Of a stretch of 64,000 nucleotides of DNA, positions 1 through 11,879 are shown in pieces. Made by a program: the position numbers and the translations under genes. The notes under the pieces are model-generated. The model searched no databases and had not been told where the DNA came from. It saw only the letters and a program-made list of their open reading frames with translations. Where the stretch lies: assembly GCA_030490835.1 (NCBI GenBank), contig CM059972.1, positions 16,159,764-16,223,763 on the forward strand, in the 5' to 3' direction. Every line of letters starts with the position of its first letter. Position 1 is the stretch's first letter. The DNA comes from Annona cherimola. Its lineage: Eukaryota > Streptophyta > Magnoliopsida > Magnoliales > Annonaceae.

Positions 1-171
1 GTCAAAAAATTATAAAAAATAAAAATACAAGTGGTGCAATTGAATGCACCATGAACGGGAGATTTTATATATGTATTTACTTTCAAAACATGATATTTTT
101 AAAGTATTTAATAAAAATTTATTTTTGTTGAAATGATAAATAAGATAGGCTAAGCATAATAAATAATCTAA

Positions 172-739
172 TAGTGCATTTGGGAAATGATAAAACTTTT
201 AAATGAAAATTTGTTTGAATTAGAAGAGGTGAAATGATATGATAAGTGTAATAATATGGAGTAAATAGAATAAAGTTGAAATATATATATATGTTAGTTG
301 TACGTGTAGTTGCGTATAAATGATTGAAAAGTATGACAATGGTATAAAAATTAGTGAAAATAATTAAAAAATATAATAGTTATAGAGAGTGAAAAGTTTT
401 AAAGTAATAGTGAGTTTGGTTGGACGAAAAAAAGTCAATCAAAACTTTTTTAATAAAAAACTTTTCATGTTCCATTACTACTATATTTTTTAATTATTTT
501 TTTCATTTTTCTATATAAACTACCGTACTTTTCAATCATTTTAACACAACTACTCATACAACTAACATTTTTATTTTAACTTTATTTTTTTACTCCTCAC
601 AATTACTTCAATCAATCACGTAATTTTCTATCAATCTTACAACTTTTACACTAAAAATTTTATAAAAAAGTTTTATCCCTGGCCGAACACACCCTAAAAT
701 GTTTTGATTTGAAAAATTTTAATGATATCCAAACATACC
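172..739 (-). mobile_element. T1 miniature element (outer copy, split by another T1)
   Basis: This is a degenerate reverse-oriented T1 copy. It opens near 172 with a GTGCATTTGGG-like end and closes near 739 with CCAAACATACC. Its body carries the T1 landmarks (GTGAAAAGTTTT, AATAAAGTTGAAAT, GTTAGTTGTACG). The right part is interrupted by a second, forward T1 copy and resumes at about 698. Confidence 0.75.
408..694 (+). mobile_element. T1 miniature element (inner copy)
   Basis: This forward T1 copy of 287 bp runs from a GTGAGTTTGG end to a CGAACACACCC end. It is flanked by the trinucleotide TAA on both sides (405-407 and 695-697), the target duplication expected for Tourist/PIF-Harbinger elements. 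It sits inside the outer T1 copy, so it is the younger insertion. Confidence 0.8.
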
Positions 740-1741
740 TTGAAATTTTTAAAAATATTTTAAAATTAAAATCCAGGCATATATGGAGTGTTTGCTCTTA
801 TAGTAAGTATTGAATTATTACTCACAAATAAGATTAGAATAATTTAATATTTAATTTCATTAAATTATATCAAAACTTGAAAAACTATGGGACTATACAC
901 GATTTTTTTTTAAAAATTGATGATTTGTTAAAATGATTATTTTCGCATGACTTAAATCAAAAGTGAAAATTAAGGCGATCTGACCTGATCTAAAACAACA
1001 TTTTTTAAGTTGATATATGGACAAATTAGAAATTTTAACCTAAATTCAAAAATAAGGTTGGAATTGATCAATCATGTTTCGACTTGAAAAGTCTCGACCT
1101 AAATTGCATATATTTATTTATTAAAATTATAGGTATATTTTAAAATTGTATTCTCCTTCTTTAAAAATCTTGGCATTATTTATAATTAACCATGTCAATA
1201 ATATAAGAATTAATAAGAGGCATTTGCATGTATATATAACTCTCATGCATAGTTGAAGTTTATACAGAATTGGAAAAACACTTATAGGAAATACTATTAT
1301 TTACAGAAAATATTTGAAAAAATGAAGAAATTCATTAGAAATTAGGTAAATTTATTTTAATAAAATTACACTATATTTACTAACATTTTGTTCTAGCAAT
1401 GATTTTTATTTCTATTAATTAGTAAAATGTTAAAATATATAATATTTAGATTTAGCAAAGTGTATTTTTATATTTGATATATATATATATTCTTAAAACT
1501 ATCCTACTTGACCCATAAATTTTTACCAGACGTGCTATCCTGACCAACCCGATATTAATTAGAAGTTTGGGCCACACCTATTGAAAAAACGAGGTATGTT
1601 GCTACTTCCATCTTCAACTTAAATTATGCAAAAAAAGGAAATAATGGGATAATGCCATTGTCGATATCGCACGTGCTAAGTATTAATCACGTTTAATTCT
1701 CTGATCCAGGCTCTCAAAAAAATTTATTGGTTTTTGATAAA
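740..1741. other. AT-rich intergenic DNA, probable degenerate transposon
   Basis: I see no gene here. Phrases such as GACCCATAAATTTTTACC and GACCAACCCGATATT between about 950 and 1,590 resemble the foldback element at 17,122-17,681, so an old copy may be present, but its ends cannot be fixed. Confidence 0.25.
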
Positions 1742-1996
1742 GGGGTATTTGACAATCCTTAAAACTTTTCAAACAAAACTTTTTATTTTCCATAAACATC
1801 GTATTTTTTAAATTATTTTTCACATATTTTTATACAAATATTATACTTTTGAATCATTTACACGTAGCAACTTATATCAATTAACCTAATTATTTTAACT
1901 TTATTCTTTTTACTCATTGTCATTATTCATATTATCTTACATTCTTTTTTACTAATTCAAAAATTTTTCATCAACAGTTATATCATGTCCCATAGA
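1742..1996 (+). mobile_element. T1 miniature element (diverged)
   Basis: A forward T1 copy starting GGGGTATTTGACAAT, with recognisable landmarks such as AACTTTATTCTTTTTACTC. The 3' terminus is decayed and no target duplication is readable. Confidence 0.6.
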
Positions 1997-2016
1997 CAAG
2001 CAACATATTTAAAAGG

Positions 2017-2190
2017 GAATTTTTTTAGGAAAAGTTTCTAAATGAAAAAATATGATATAATAAGAGTAATAATGATAATAAAATTAAAACAATTAAGATA
2101 ATTTTATAAAAAGTCATGAAGAAATAATTTAAAATAAGATAATTATATAAACACATAAAAATAAAAATAAGATAATTACAGAAGGAAAAA
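2017..2190 (-). mobile_element. T1 fragment
   Basis: A reverse-oriented remnant retaining ATGATATAATAAGAGTAAT and AAAATTAAAACAATTAAG, which match the centre of T1. Both termini are missing. Confidence 0.4.
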
Positions 2191-2195
2191 CTGTT

Positions 2196-2455
2196 AGGGG
2201 ATGTTTGTTTGTACCAAAATCATTTTAAACTAATTTTTTTTAATTTAAAACTTTTTATCATCCATAACTACCGTATTTTTTAATTATTTGTTCACTTCTT
2301 CATATACAATTACTATATTTTTTAATTATTTATACACAACTACTTATATATCTAACCTATTTATTGTAACTTTATTTTATCTAATCTTATAATTACCCAT
2401 ATTATATCATATTATTTTATTTTATTTCGAAAAGTTTTACACTAAAAATTTGTAA
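2196..2455 (+). mobile_element. T1 miniature element (3' end missing)
   Basis: Starts GGGGATGTTTGTTTG and follows the T1 consensus up to the ACTTTTTATCATCCATAACT and TTTTACACT landmarks. It then runs directly into an inverted T1 copy, so its right terminus is lost. Confidence 0.65.
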
Positions 2456-2457
2456 TC

Positions 2458-2729
2458 AAATGACGTATTTGGGAAGTAATAAAATTTTTGGATGAAATTT
2501 TTTTTATTGTAAATGTTGTTAAATTGGTAGAAAATGTTGTAATGTGATAAGAGTAATGATGAAGTGTAAAAAAAATAAAGTTAAAATAGATAAGTTAATT
2601 GTATAAAAATAATTAAAAAATAAGATTATTGTATAAAATGATGTAAAAAAATAATTTTAAAATTGAGCAATTTTGAAAAATATAAAAAAATTTTAAATTG
2701 AAAAGTTTAATCCGTTGCCAAGCGCACCC
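2458..2729 (-). mobile_element. T1 miniature element next to the cyclin gene
   Basis: An inverted T1 copy starting TGACGTATTTGGGAAG and ending CCAAGCGCACCC at 2,729. It forms an inverted pair with the copy to its left. Its right edge lies about 170 bp before the predicted cyclin start codon, so it is inside the proximal promoter. Confidence 0.7.
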
Positions 2730-2740
2730 GAAACTTTTTT

Positions 2741-2746
2741 CACGTG
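2741..2746. promoter_or_regulatory. G-box (CACGTG) upstream of the cyclin gene
   Basis: A palindromic CACGTG lies 155 bp before the chosen ATG, in the first unique sequence after the T1 pair. G-boxes bind bZIP and bHLH factors in plants. Function here is inference from sequence only. Confidence 0.3.
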
Positions 2747-2901
2747 ACACCCCCAAAGCAAAAAAAATACGCTCGGACCGTTCGGTGAACACGAAGCGCA
2801 CCATAAAAAATAAAAAACGCTGGCGCGCGAAGGGAGATTCGAAATTGCAATCGAAAGGTCTGGCGTGGCGATTGGCCGGGGCCCTGAGAAAAGCGCGGGA
2901 G

Positions 2902-5900
2902 ATGGAGGAGGAACCCTCCATCTTCTCCATCCCTCATCAAGTGCGCCTTCACGTGATCGAGTTCCTCATCCACTCCTCTACAGTATCCTCTGTTCCTCTC
3001 TCTCTCTCCCTCTCATATTTGTTCTCTCGTTCTCACTAGGTCTCATTCCATTTTTTTTTCCTCCTCCCTATACAGCAATTGCATCTGCTGCCGGTTGTGA
3101 AATACACGGCACTATCACTTTTCTCCGACCGATTCTTCCCATCTCTGCAAAGGTATGTGAAGCAAATTAAAATACCTATGTCCTACACGGACTTTATCAA
3201 TCCATGAATATTATCTCTGGCATCTGAATCAGTCGAAATCAATCAAATTGCTAAGTTGGAGCAGATAGAGTGCAGATCCCAGTTACACATCCGTTTACTA
3301 TCTCATTTTTTGTTGGTATGAAGATGAGCATGATGAATTAAACACGTATCTAACATGCGTACGTCGCATCTCTGATAGTTCGTAGTTGTACAGCGCTTGC
3401 GAAAGAGTTGCGAAAGGATACAGAGAAGATCGGTGAATGGAGAAACATTACTGTTCTGATAGAATTCGATGACGTGCTTCTATGTATTTCTAAATTGTTT
3501 TACGTTATGACGTTTGACCTCGATTAGAAGCGACGAACATCCAAGCTCTCGAGTTCATTCTATTCTATAAACTCTTTGTTAGCGTGTTATAAATCCCACA
3601 TGTGAAGGCCTCAACAAGCCGGTCATTTCAGGATAAAATTCGCCCACTTAGTATGGTAGTATAACCAGACTCACACGCATTAATTTCTGGCATGTTTTCC
3701 AATGTCTATTATGTTCCTGTCTCTTAGAAAGTTAAATTATATCTGCTCTCTTAGTACCTTCAAGTGTCTCTGGGTTACTTTTATGTATTCAAATGCATTA
3801 TGAAAGTTCATAGTGAATAATTAATAGGATTACGACCTCCTTCAAACAGGCATACTTCTGGTTCATGATATGTCAAAACTTGGAGCTATATTTGGACAAA
3901 TCTGCTTGCATGTCATCTGCACGAATTTTTTACCGGATAAAATGACTCCATGGTTCCTTTCGCACTGCATATTCCCTAAGAAAATATAAATTAACACTCT
4001 TTATCCTTTTTTTTAGTGTATTTTTTCCGGCTCTCAGAGTTTTCTGTTCTTAATCTATCTCCTCTCTCTCCTAGCAAACAATTTGAACTTCTGACGATGT
4101 CTTCTTTCTTCGTTTGTTCTAATTTATAAAAGAAATAGGAAAACAAGTCTTCTCCAGGGGAACAACTCAGGAAGTTGGCTTTTGCAGCCTCTGAGAGAGA
4201 GTAATTTACAGCTTTTTGCACTCATATCCATATGGATTTCAAGTAAGGTAAGATTCCAATTTAAAAGCCCAAATTTTCCCACTTATATGCCGTTAATGTG
4301 TGAATAACTTCATGACACCATCTCTAATAATAATTTGATTATTGCACTGTCTTGCTTTCTTTTCTCTGGGCAGATGTATGATGCTTGCCCTCTATCTGTG
4401 AAAACTCTGAAGTCTTTGGCAGATAATATCATAAATGACCAGCATTTCACCACACGAGATTTTGCTGAAGCAGTAAGTCATGATAGGTTTGGAGGCACTG
4501 CTTTGTTATCAAACTGAAGTTACCTCTCAGTGTTCGTTTCAAGGGTTGCCTCGGAAGTACTTGACTGGAATTTATTTGTGGAAGAAATGCAACTGCCAGT
4601 GCGGTTGCTTCCTTTTTTTTTTTTTTTTTTCCTTCTATTTATTCTAAGTGTGATTGCTCCCTTAATGTGCACATCAAGCGGGATAGTTCAGATTGATGAT
4701 TCACAATTTACGAAATTAGGGTGCAAATGATACACCATTTATCATGTGATCACATGATAGTGATTAACCAATCTACTTCGTTGTGCTTAATATTTGCTGC
4801 AACCAAACACAATCTCGATCATGTCTTGAAATCTGCTATATATTTCATTACTTGTTCTGGTATGATTTCATCAATACACTCTTAAGCATACCTCCAGAAC
4901 CATTAGGAGACATCATCGACTTGTGTCATGATCCTTCAAGATTCGAAAGAAATTCTCTGTTCCTCCCTGTCCTTACAGAGGAACCATGATTTGACTAAGC
5001 CTGGTGATTGAACTAAGTTTTCATAATTCATGCAAATTATCGAAAAAATAGCATCATAACATCCTTTCCTGCACTTGTGAATGTAATTATATTATTTCTT
5101 TAAGTTGTGCTCAAATAGTTGGAAATTTGGAATGTCAATGGACACGAAAATGAAGAAATAAATGATGCCAACAAGTTAGGGGATAATTTTAGCATAAAGT
5201 AAACAAATACCAAATAGATAGGGAATGAATAGATAAATTTCATGACTATTATCTATTTACATATGGATTGCAAATATGCAATTCTTTACCATTTCAATCT
5301 CTTGCCAGATTCCACCTTATTCTTTCAACATAATGGAAATAGGAATAAAATATTTCTCAGTTTTTTTTTGTTTGTTTGTTTGTGTAGAGGTCAAATTCAG
5401 TCATCAATTAAAGTGGCATAAATTAATCAGAGAAATACTCATAATCTCAATTACCATCATAGTTGTCAAAGGTGCAGTCAGGTGCACGCCTAGGCGCAAG
5501 GCATGCTTGGATGCACCCCATCTTCTAAGAGGCACTTGAGGCACACCCCTTTGATAAGACCCACCTAGGAATAGCACCTGGGGGTTTTATTAAAAAAATC
5601 CAGAAAAACATTTTTCAAAAACCTAAAAAACATTTTTCTAAAAAATGATGAACCTTGAATCTCCTTTGCATTATGAATCTAATAATACTTTTGAATCATA
5701 TAAATTTATTGAATTGGAATTTATAATTTTTATGTAATAGGTTTGATTTATGTTTTTACTCTTGATGATTGTAATTTAGCATATACTTGCCTTTTGAATG
5801 ACAATTCTGTTTTTAACTTAGTAGTTTTAGGCACTAGTTTTTTTAAATTTATAAATGTTATTTTTAGATAAGGTGCAACATGCTCTAATAAGGCTCGCAT

Positions 5901-7856
5901 CTTGAAAGTATGCCTTTGTGCCTATGCCCGAAGACCCCCTTGCACCTTAGTGCACCTTGAGCCTTTGCCAACTATGATTATGGTGAAATGCAAAATCTTG
6001 TCATGATTTTCAGTTGGTTTAAGCTGAATATTTGCAATTCAAGATGGCTGGGTATAGATTGAAATTTAAAGACTAATTTTCATTTTTTAAATCATCTTCC
6101 AAGATTATATATATTTTCTCTATTCTATATCTTCTAGGGTGATTGATAGAAAGGCATTTTTGCACTTGTGTTCCTACAGGAGCTGATCTTTATGAAGGTA
6201 AATCTCATGTAGAAGAGGCAGTTTCTCAGATTACTCAGACTAAAGCAGGTGTTTTCAGGTGTTGAGATTTGAGATTGGTGCCTCAAACATTGCTTTTAAT
6301 ATTTTAGAAGAGCTTCTGATTCAGTTCAGGTCAGTTTTCATGTACATCTGTCTCATAAGTTATACAATATATTGGAATCCGCATTTAATCTGCTCCATTA
6401 GAGCTCACTGCTCTTTTAGTAACGAATAAGGATTTTAATAAAAGAGAACAAAACAACTAGTAGAAATGTCAAGGGTAAAAGGTGAAAAATAAAAACTGAT
6501 GAAATTATTCTGAATAGAAATTTCTCAAAATCATAAAAAACATAGACATTCCACTTATCTGGATGAGTTCTAGTTCTCGATCATAGGCAAATTGTACAGG
6601 TAATGCATAGAATCCTGTACATGAGGCGCCAGGATGGGCAATTCAGACCATTTGACTTGAAGATTCTTGCCATTCATGGTACTTGTGATTGAGTAATTAT
6701 GTCAACCCTTCAACCATGGTCCACCAGTTGAGGTTGGATGCTCCAAGCTTTTAGCTTTGAGAAATCATTTTTTGTGGAACCGTTTAATCCACAACTCAGG
6801 CCATTGAACCGTGGTATTCAATTGTTGATCCCATCTCGCATCTTGGGAACTATTTGAAATAAAGAAATACCAAGATCTGCTCAGCATAGATTTTGAAGAT
6901 GTTTATGTTTCTTGAATTCATCCCTTGTTGGAAGTAACAGTTATTCCTATACATTACTTTCTCTTTCCATCATACCCAAGATTGTGCAAGAAGTTGCAAT
7001 TTTTATGCATTCGTTCACCTATCGCATACTATAGATCAGAATGATATTAGCAACATTTTGTAAATCCATGACAATGACCCTTTATGCTGCCTCATCCAAA
7101 ATTATTTTTACAAGTTTCCATTGTAATGTCAAAACACTGTTTTGGATCCTGCTTCAGTTCGTGATTAGAAACTTTTAGCTCGTAGGGTCTTTTTGGATTA
7201 TTGAAAATGGAAGGAAATAAGAATAGAAAAGGAGAGGAAGTCAATGATCCTTCTTGTTGCTTATGAATTTAGGGAAATATCTAAGACAGGGGAGACTTTG
7301 AACATTGGTGTCTGCAAGGATGTCATGGATCTTCTATACGAAACAGAAGAGACGTCAATTCTTTATACTGCTCCTTGTTCTCTTGCTGCATCTATTCTGG
7401 TATGCTCTCCTTATCCAGAGTTTTCATTTCGTTGGTTACAGTTGTTTCTTTTATAGGGTAACATGACATGCTTATTCAAAAGAAATATCCTACTTCGAAA
7501 CAATTCATTCAGGGTCCACCTTTAAGGCAAACTAATCCATTCATTTGGGAGTTAACCATTGACGAATGACTAATTCATCAATGGTGCTGAGTTATATGCG
7601 TTTTAGAATTACTGATGGAGGAAGCATGGGCTTATCTTGCCTCCAATGCACTGCTTACTTGGTAGCAATCCATAAAGGTGGGTCCTACATAGACAATCTT
7701 CTTGGCCTTAATAGAATATTGATTCAGCGGTATGCATCACCTTGATCGAGCAGTGCACAGCACCTCTTTGGTTATCAATGTTTCAACCTGTGCAGGTTGC
7801 TTCATACATTCTCACAGTTCCCAAGCAAGAGTGCGAGTTTCCTCTTCTCCTGTGGG
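2902..7856 (+). CDS. CYCJ18: Cyclin J18-like protein (plant-specific cyclin), last exon not found
   Basis: This spliced gene encodes a small cyclin-box protein of the plant cyclin J18 type, a presumed regulatory partner of a cyclin-dependent kinase. Exons placed by GT/AG and phase: 2902-2982, 3076-3152, 4139-4247, 4374-4472, 6180-6197, 6259-6329, 7273-7399, 7796-7856. They join into one frame of 214 codons. Diagnostic segments are HVIEFLIHSST, VVKYTALSLFSDRFFPSL, ESNLQLFALISIWISSK, LSVKTLKSLADNII, DQHFTTRDF, FEIGASNIAF, LLYETEET and PCSLAASILVASYILTVPKQ, all close to Arabidopsis CYCJ18 (about 234 residues). The ATG at 2902 fits the family N-terminus, although the frame is open further upstream. 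The acceptor of exon 3 is the least certain border; 4139 was chosen because it keeps phase. Exon 8 ends in phase 1 and no matching final exon was seen. Reading through the donor gives TGA at 7874-7876, which would cost about 25 C-terminal residues. Confidence 0.87.
5458..5976. mobile_element. Foldback miniature element in cyclin intron 4
   Basis: The ends are inverted repeats: CATAGTTGTCAAAGG at the left and CCTTTGCCAACTATG at the right. GC-richer subterminal blocks rich in GGTGCA and TGCACC surround an AT-rich centre. It lies wholly inside intron 4 of the cyclin gene and explains much of that intron's 1.7 kb. I could not read a clean target duplication, so the superfamily is open. Confidence 0.6.
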
Positions 7857-7876
7857 GTAAGATTTCATATACCTGA

Positions 7877-8501
7877 TTTCTTTTATACATTCTTCATTTA
7901 ACGATTGGCCGTTCATTGTTCTGGTATGATCCAACCAGCCTGAAGTGCACCAAACCGGATCTGATCCAAAGATGGTTTGGTTTAATATGTGGTTTGGGTA
8001 AATGATCCTCCGCATTGGGCATGAGCTTAAATTCATTCCTACCTTAAAACGCAATTTAGACCCAACTGATGTGATCCTACTAGAATTGGGTCCATCAAAA
8101 TTATTTCATTTGAGCTGAAGCTGGGCAATCTCTTGCGGCCCTTGCCCATTTACAGGCCTATAAGGCCACAAGAAACCCATGTGTGTGTGTTTTTTTTCGA
8201 TTCCAGTCCTTAGTACAGCCACCATGGGACGATTTTTGCACACTGTGCATGTCCCGAATTTTGAACTTGGGACCGGATGGGCTTCATGCTCACATGCCCT
8301 ACCATTCCACCTCTGGTGCTCCTTGTGTTAAGTTAATAAAAAAAGCATTCTTCGACCTTCGGGCATCGAGGTAAATAATTGAAGTGGTATTCACTACGAA
8401 TCTGTTATCTTCTATGTTTCCTGATGTTTGAAAATCCCACTATAAATTTATCAAATGAAATCATTAAGAGATTTTTATGGTAGGTTTTAAGTTTTCATAG
8501 T
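7877..8501. other. Downstream of cyclin exon 8; no gene seen
   Basis: I searched this stretch for the missing terminal cyclin exon (expected to begin with a residue completing TGG-Val-Lys-Phe) and did not find it. The text near 7,920-8,165 (ACCAAACCGGATCTGATCC, CATTTACAGGCC) looks like decayed transposon sequence. Confidence 0.3.
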
Positions 8502-8517
8502 CTTTCTAAAATACTCT

Positions 8518-8647
8518 TTTTTTAAATGGATATTCATATATTACATTATCTTAACTAGCGTTTACAATAAGACCATGAGATATTCTTACAATTTTAATAA
8601 TAATTCTACAGAGATGTTACCAACCACTGAGGCAATGTCTCATTAGC
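8518..8647 (-). mobile_element. SINE (family S1), short copy
   Basis: A T-run at the plus-strand left end is the A-tail of a minus-strand SINE. The insertion is flanked by a perfect 16-bp duplication, CTTTCTAAAATACTCT, at 8502-8517 and 8648-8663. Near its 5' end the minus strand reads CCTCAGTGGTTGG, like a pol III A box. The body shares GAGATATTCTTACAATTTT with the copies near 14.4, 41.9 and 54.7 kb. Confidence 0.8.
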
Positions 8648-8663
8648 CTTTCTAAAATACTCT

Positions 8664-10158
8664 CGATTTTGTCAAAATAGATATCTGGGAGTTCCAGCAG
8701 ACACTAATAAAAAAAATTTTATATTTCATTTTGTGATGATCTTCCCAACAACTTCCGTGAAAACAATTCTAGGGATACCCAAAAGAAACTGAACAGATCT
8801 AGATCTTCTAAGGCCGTCAAATTTTGATATGAACGGATTCCAAGATAAATCATTCATTTGATCTAGAAAATGATGAATCCGTGATCAGGCTAATTAGTCA
8901 ATTGGCTAAATTGCTTTTGAAAACTTAGTTTTGCTAGATCAGTTCGTTGTTTGTTTGACAAAGTGCCCAGAACGCATGCTTCAATAGCATAGTTAGAGAC
9001 TTGTTATCTTCACAGAGCCAAACCTAAATGGCACTAACATCCAACTCATGGCTGGCTGGCATGGTTTGGTACTCGTGGGTTTATAGAACCTAGATAGGCG
9101 GCCAAACTTCCTTTGAAAACCTAATGGGAGGTTCAAGATGGAAATATTAGTCAAGTGCTCTTTTGGCTCCACCAACCAAATGCGCCTCAAAGTAGGAGAA
9201 AATAAAAAGCGAAGTACAGGAAAAAGGTTCCATGATCTGTTTGAAGCACCATCTTCCAAGACTGAGCTTTCAGGGCCCTGTTCTTGGAAATGAAAGTTAT
9301 CTCGAGAAATCTTAAAAAATGTCAAAAAATTATCATCCAACCAAGTCCTCAAATCATTGTATAAGGTTTCCCTTCCCAAGCTTGCAGACGAAGTGGCCCA
9401 CTGCACCAGTGGACAGTCTATTCACAAATTAGCCCGCATTATGTGAAGTCAATGTCTTCCTTATCCAATGAATCCTTACCTGCTACAATTATTAATATTC
9501 CCTTGTGGTGCCCCTAATCATTCTTAATAAGCCTTTAGACAATGGCAACTGATTCCAGGCATTGATGAGTGCAAGGAGTCATTCTTTTTGAGAATGGGCT
9601 TTAGGTACCACCTGCCATGAATTCTGGTCAGTGTATAATCTTGTGGTAATCGTGATCTTAGAAATGATTAGACAATCTTGCTGTGTGAAAGGCAACAGTG
9701 ATATCTTCGCTTGGATTATCAATTATGCAAGGGGTGGTTCACATGACAGATGGTTGTTGGCCTCGTCTAATCCAGGTTGTTGAATTAAATACCGTATTAT
9801 TTGAGGGATATGTCTCAACGGAAACCATTTATTGAGATGAACGTGCGTTTGGTGAGGGAAATGGTACAATGCAGTTTCGGAGGAGATGGGATCGGACCGA
9901 GGTAGGAGGAACCTTTACACGGGTTGCGTAATTGCTTGCATCTTATATCTGTAAATGACAAGGATCGAGCAACCGGGAAACTTCTTATGGTGTTAAACGG
10001 TAATTGCTTGCATTTTAAATTAGTAAATTAGATTTTTTTGAAGTAAATGACAGGTTGATTCCGTGTACATCAATGAAATACTAATGAAAACCCATAAGCT
10101 TGGAAAAAAATTTAAAAATATTTTATTGAAATAAAAAGCTGAACTTTAATCATAGATT
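8664..10158. other. Intergenic, unassigned open frame inside
   Basis: I recognise no gene. A 137-codon open frame on the minus strand at 8993-9406 contains FLTFFKISRDNFHFQEQ and PCQPAMSWMLVPF, but no domain I know. No intron structure or upstream context supports it. The rest is AT-rich and non-coding. Confidence 0.25.
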
Positions 10159-10745
10159 AGGAATATTTTAAAGGTTATACCTACTCTATTTGTCCTTAAT
10201 TACAAATATACTCATTAAATTTGAAAACTTTTATATATACCCACTTAGTATTTCATTAATTTTGAATACACCGAATATGATAGTTAGGAATGTTTAATAA
10301 TTTTAAAATCTTAAAATATCATTAGTTGATCCAGCAGTATACTTACTAAGTATTTCGTTAATTTCAAATATACCCAATATGATAGTTAAGAATGTTTAAT
10401 AATTTTAAAATCACAAAATATCTATAATTAATTTAGCATCCATTGTTATTGGTACCATATTCAGACCATAAAAACTCATTTTACCTCACTATTTCTCTTA
10501 AGTTGGATGGGGTTTCCATTATACTATTTAATTTTTGCCATAGCTAAACAATTATTATTATTAAATAATAAGGGGTATTTTGGACATTTTTTATGATGAA
10601 TAATGTTGATTTTTAATTGTCCTTGACAGAATGGATATAGATGAAATTTTACCTGTATTTATTGAGTTTACGTGAAAGTTTTCTAATTTAGTAGGTATAC
10701 TTGTAATTAAGGTAAATAGAGTGGGGATATTTGAAATTAATCCTA
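10159..10745. mobile_element. Foldback element (family F3)
   Basis: The left arm contains CCTACTCTATTTGTCCTTAA and ACTCATTAAATTTGAAAAC. The right arm contains their reverse complements, GTTTTCTAATTTAGTAGG and TTAAGGTAAATAGAGTGGGG. The arms are over 60 bp. A 102-bp internal tandem duplication (motif AGTATTTC at 10,247 and 10,349) is also present. It is non-coding. Confidence 0.65.
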
Positions 10746-11153
10746 TTTTTAAGTAAATGATTTTTAATTAAAAATAGATTTGGCGGGTTTTGAATTTCTG
10801 GGGATGTTTTTGTGAATTCAAACCGCTGCCTTTTCTAAGAGTATATACATGGAAAAAGTTGAAAAACTTTAACAGCACATTGGCAAAATCGTGAAACGAT
10901 TTTAGTGTCGAGTGCAAATTGGTTAAGAGCCGAGGCGTATAGCTTAGTTGGCACTCATATCTGGTTTTAGTGTTCGAAATTTCAGGTTCCACTCTTGAGG
11001 GAAGCTACTTATCTTCTACGTAGGAACTATCCATCCACTGGGCAAAAATATCATAAGATACATAATGATCCAATGGTAAGTCTTAGTAATTTTTTTTTTT
11101 TGAATAAGTATCGAACTGGGGTTTCCCTAATTAAATTATCGTGACACTGGTTT
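10363..11153 (+). repeat. Segmental duplication, copy A (empty site)
   Basis: This segment is repeated in the same order and orientation at 11,272-12,353. Shared landmarks are AATTCAAACCGCTGCCTTTT, GTACATGGAAAAAG-type text, a SINE head, and ATTAAATTATCGTGAC near the right end. Copy A lacks the T1 insertion present in copy B; its unoccupied site is TTTAGTAGG at 10,687-10,695. Confidence 0.8.
10925..11090 (+). mobile_element. tRNA-derived SINE head, copy A
   Basis: ATAGCTTAGTTGGCACTC resembles a pol III A box and GTTCGAAATTTCAGG-type text follows at B-box distance. It is part of the duplicated segment, and the homologous sequence in copy B preserves GGTTCGAGTC better. Confidence 0.5.
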
Positions 11154-11588
11154 TATAACTAAACAAATAATGTTAAATTTAATGAATGAATTTGATTTTT
11201 CATTAAATATTAAAATTTCAAATTTTGAGAGGGTTATATGGAACTACTTTTATGAAACTTGAGCTTCTTTCAAATATACCCAATATAATAATTAGAAACA
11301 TTTAATAATTTTAAAATCTCAAAATATCCCTAATTAATTTAACATTGTCATTGGTGTCATATGCAGACCATTAAAACTTATTTTGCTTAACTTTTCTCTT
11401 ATGTTGGATAAGTTTCCATCACACCGTTCAACTTCTGCTGTAGCTAAACAAATATTATTATTAAATATAATGGGCATTTTGGATATTTCCTATAATGAAT
11501 AATGATGATTTTTAATTGTACTATATGGAATGATATGAATGAAATTTCATTTATATGTAGTGAGTATATATGAAAGTTTTCAAATTTA

Positions 11589-11879
11589 GGGTGCGTTTGT
11601 TTGGGGCAAAAAAATGTCAACCAAAACTTTTCAATTCAAAACTTTTCACTCTCCATAACTACTCTATTTTTTAATTATTTTTTCACATTTTCCAATACAA
11701 ACTACTCTACTTTTCAATCATTTCTACACAACTACCCATACAACTAACTTATCTATTTTAACTTTATTCTCTTTACTCCTTATCATTACTCCTATTATAT
11801 CACATCATTTTCTATCAATTTGACAACTTTTACTTCAAAAACTTTTCATTAAAAGTTTTACCCATAACCAAACACACCC
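11589..11879 (+). mobile_element. T1 miniature element with TTA target duplication
   Basis: A 291-bp element with ends GGGTGCGTTTG and CCAAACACACCC, flanked by TTA at 11,586-11,588 and 11,880-11,882. The paralogous segment at 10,687 shows the site with a single TTA and no element. That fixes both the ends of T1 and its 3-bp target duplication, and supports a Tourist/PIF-Harbinger assignment. It has no coding capacity, so transposase would be supplied from elsewhere. Confidence 0.92.

Noticed and set aside
2698..3039. 113-codon plus-strand open frame presented as one protein
   Set aside because: Only its middle (2,902-2,982) is coding, as cyclin exon 1. The upstream part is promoter/leader and the downstream part is intron 1.
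8993..9406. 137-codon minus-strand open frame as a gene
   Set aside because: No recognised domain, no neighbouring exons and no promoter context. Left as unassigned.
9705..9860. Candidate last exon for the cyclin gene (reading RLVREMVQCSF)
   Set aside because: The resemblance to the cyclin J18 C-terminus is slight, and no AG acceptor in the needed phase precedes it.
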